Positions 61,495 through 64,000 of a stretch of 64,000 bases of DNA are shown piece after piece. The translations under genes were made by a program, and so were the position numbers. The notes below the pieces were generated by a model, which saw nothing but the letters and a program-made list of their open reading frames with translations, searched no databases and had not been told where the DNA came from. Position 1 is the stretch's first letter. Each line of letters starts with the position of its first letter. This DNA is from Phylloscopus collybita (lineage: Eukaryota > Chordata > Aves > Passeriformes > Phylloscopidae), in assembly GCA_027886175.1 (NCBI GenBank), contig JAJNNQ010000006.1:12096001-12160000 (forward strand). Direction: 5' to 3'.

Positions 61495-64000
61495 CATAGC
61501 TCCCTGCTTAGAATGATGTTTTGTCCTTTTGGGGACCTTCCAATGGCTTATCCCATTGTTTCATAAGAAATTAACAAAATTAGGCTTGTCCACTGGACTG
61601 TGACTTAAATATCATATTTGACTGCTAGCTTCAACAAAGACTTTTTGCATGATCTCAAAAAAAAATTTTTTTCAATACAAAACAATGCCTGTTTCAATAA
61701 GCAGGGTCTGGGACAAAACCATTACTCCAGGCTAATTCAGGTTTTGCCCTTTTATCGTCATGAACAAACAGACAGGTGGAGTTTCACTTGAGGATGAGCC
61801 AAAAGCAGAGTAATACCAGTTTAAAATATCCCAAGATGATACAGCACTCCTGTTAGGAAAGTCTGGGCAGAAGTATTGTTGTCTCCCACTCATGTGTGAG
61901 GAGGACATTTGCAATTAGGATATCACATCTCCATGGAATCCCATACATACCACTCTAATGCAAATAGAAGAAAGTCGTCGTAATAAGGATTGATATCAAG
62001 AAAAACAGATTTAGGCTGAGATAGCTTTGATAAATTACATATTGTCAGAGATAATTCAGAAACAATTTTAGGGGTTTTTTTCAGGGGATATGATTTCATG
62101 AGAATGAAACTGGAACAAAGAGTGTAGTGTCAGAAGGAGTTTATTATTCCATAGTAGCACATAAAAAGCAAGGGCAAGGCACTTTTTAAAAGTCCTCAAC
62201 ATTCTTGGAGGTTTTGTGATTAAGGGAGGGAAGATTCAGGCTTAAAGGACAATGCCACAGAAAATGTAGAAGCTGACAGCAAGATGATTACGGGGTGAAA
62301 TTTAACAGAATTAACAAATGTTAAATGGGATTAGTTGGCGGATCCTGAAGATTTGCCTGCTTACTTTCCTGTGACTAAGATTAGAAATACTGGCAAGCCA
62401 GTTCCACTGCTCTTAGTAATCTACACTGCTCAGGTCTACATCACATCCAAGTTATGTTGAAATCTAGACCTTGGTCGCCTAATTAAATCACTAAAGCAAG
62501 TAACATACAGAGAAATTAAAGAACACAGAGAGATTAGAAGGTTGCGATGCACAGTCTTTTGCAAAAAATAAATGTGCTTTCAAATTACTGTACGTAAAAT
62601 AAATGAAGCATTTACAAAGGCTTTTGTGGAACATTTTTTAAGAATTGCCATTGCCCTCATTTAGAATATTTTAAGGGCTTTCACTTGTTATTTTGACATG
62701 TATATGTGATATGATTCCACACAAGCATCTTGGAGAGTACTTTCCTGCTCCTTTTGAAAAGGCTGGGAGGAAACCGTATTTTTAAAATGAAATATCACTG
62801 AAAAATAAATAATACAGCCAAAGGTGAGTGAGTGATCCACAGGGAAAAATTTGGTTGAAATGTTTTCCTTTTATTCTTGCTGTTGAAAATCAGATTTCAT
62901 AACAAGTCTCAGGTTTATTGCCATTCAAAATGACTTCAAAAGCATCTCGTTACTATAAGCATATTTATTTTCCATATGGAACTTGGGAAAAAACCCTTGT
63001 AATCAGACATGAAGCATCAGATGACAACTCCATAGTCAGCTTGTTGTTTTTTATGAATGAGACTGTCACCATGCAAACACACCAACTAGAAGAAGAGTCA
63101 AAACAGTTGAACTAAGATTATGATAGAAGATCTTGCTTCCACGAATAAACATAACAGAGGTAATAATAATGTCTAGAAGTCTGGGCTACTGGGAAAGCAG
63201 AACTGGCCATATATTTACCAATTATTTTACAAGAGGACCAGAGCTCCTGTAAAAGCTGGGATGTTGGCATCAGCTGGTTTGCACCCACCCCCTCTTAGGC
63301 ACATTTATCTTAGCAAAAGCTAAATTGAGTGGTAGAAAACAAAACAAGGGAACAAGCTGGGGATGATCTCAGCTTGAATGGGTTGCTTGAAAAGGGTGCC
63401 TTGTCCTCTTAGAAATACAAGTGTTTCCTTTAGATCATAACTGGAAGACATAAGGCATAGGAAGTTCTGAAAAAGAAGCCCCAAAACGAACATGCTTGCT
63501 TTTTTGTGTGTGTTTGAGAGAGTAAAAATGTATCTGTAAATTAACATTGTAAATGAGAACTTCTTATACCAAGAGCAATAATGTAAAAAGTAATCTGCCA
63601 TGTCGGGAGTCGGGTTGTGGTACTTTTGCATTTCTGGACCTTATTCTGGGTACTTTTTAGCAACCATTTTCTGGAAACAAAATACTGGGAGCCAGGGAGA
63701 AAACTGAGGGTGATTCAATATGAAAAATTTTAGTTGAGAGTTGTCTTGTAAAAACAGTTTATCATGTCTAAAGCCTACAATTTCTAGGTTATAACCCTGC
63801 CTTGGAAAGTTATGCCTTCTGTAAAGCTCTATCAGCTCTTTCCATTTCTTTCCACCTCTTTATCCCTTCCTATATGCACTATTCCTTTTATCCAGCTTGC
63901 TAGTGGACAGGAGGATAAGGAAAGAAGTGTCAGAGCTTGGATGTTTTCTCCACCGTGCACTACACAGCACTCCTACAATTCCCCACGAAGCACAACAGGA
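61495..64000. other. unique DNA to window end, no gene seen
   Basis: AT-rich sequence with short frames only. No repeat family was recognised. Confidence 0.5.

Noticed and set aside
1..64000. CRISPR array, operon, phage, tRNA or rRNA genes
   Set aside because: No spaced direct repeats, tightly packed same-strand genes or recognisable structural RNA sequence were seen. The repeats present are those of a bird nuclear genome.

Overview
The window is vertebrate nuclear DNA, almost certainly from a bird and probably a songbird (passerine). It is AT-rich and has no bacterial-style gene packing. Several short, 5'-truncated LINE fragments end in the 3' sequence typical of avian CR1 elements. It also holds several endogenous-retrovirus long terminal repeats (LTRs) of the ERVL and other types that litter songbird genomes. 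No complete gene, tRNA, rRNA or CRISPR array can be supported. The many reading frames of 60-110 codons are what chance predicts: a rough estimate for AT-rich DNA of this length gives a dozen or more frames of about 100 codons. None is a confident gene.

Layout. 1-9.0 kb: unique AT-rich DNA with A and T runs, a GC-rich island (about 3.99-4.42 kb) and one old CR1 scrap. 9.0-10.3 kb: two plus-strand CR1 3' ends on either side of a roughly 200-base T/G-only tract. 10.3-33 kb: mostly unique, intergenic- or intron-like DNA with one minus-strand CR1 (25.0 kb), a G-run and a weak candidate last exon (22.76-23.03 kb). 32.2-35.1 kb, minus strand: three short open segments with splice signals and compatible phases, a tentative gene tail. 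33.3-42.3 kb: an LTR hotspot of five plus-oriented solo LTRs, one carrying a further LTR-like insertion. 42.3-53 kb: unique DNA with an ancient MIR-like SINE relic, one tiny CR1 end, and purine-rich and A tracts. 53.2-55.4 kb: an ancient CR1/L3-like fragment, a younger CR1 fragment and a minus-oriented solo LTR. 55.7-58 kb: a GC-richer stretch and a cluster of broken minus-strand reading frames that may be a decayed gene copy. 58-64 kb: unique DNA with one CR1 end.

The best-supported results are the LTR boundaries. Two solo LTRs have perfect 5-bp target-site duplications (CAAGA around 38341-39105, TCTTG around 54481-55346). A third has a 5-bp duplication with one mismatch (33295-33927). Each marks an insertion followed by LTR-LTR recombination that removed the viral interior. 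No viral coding sequence was recognised. I found no evidence of a new multi-gene system. The items most worth checking are the phase-compatible candidate exons and the decayed reading-frame cluster.
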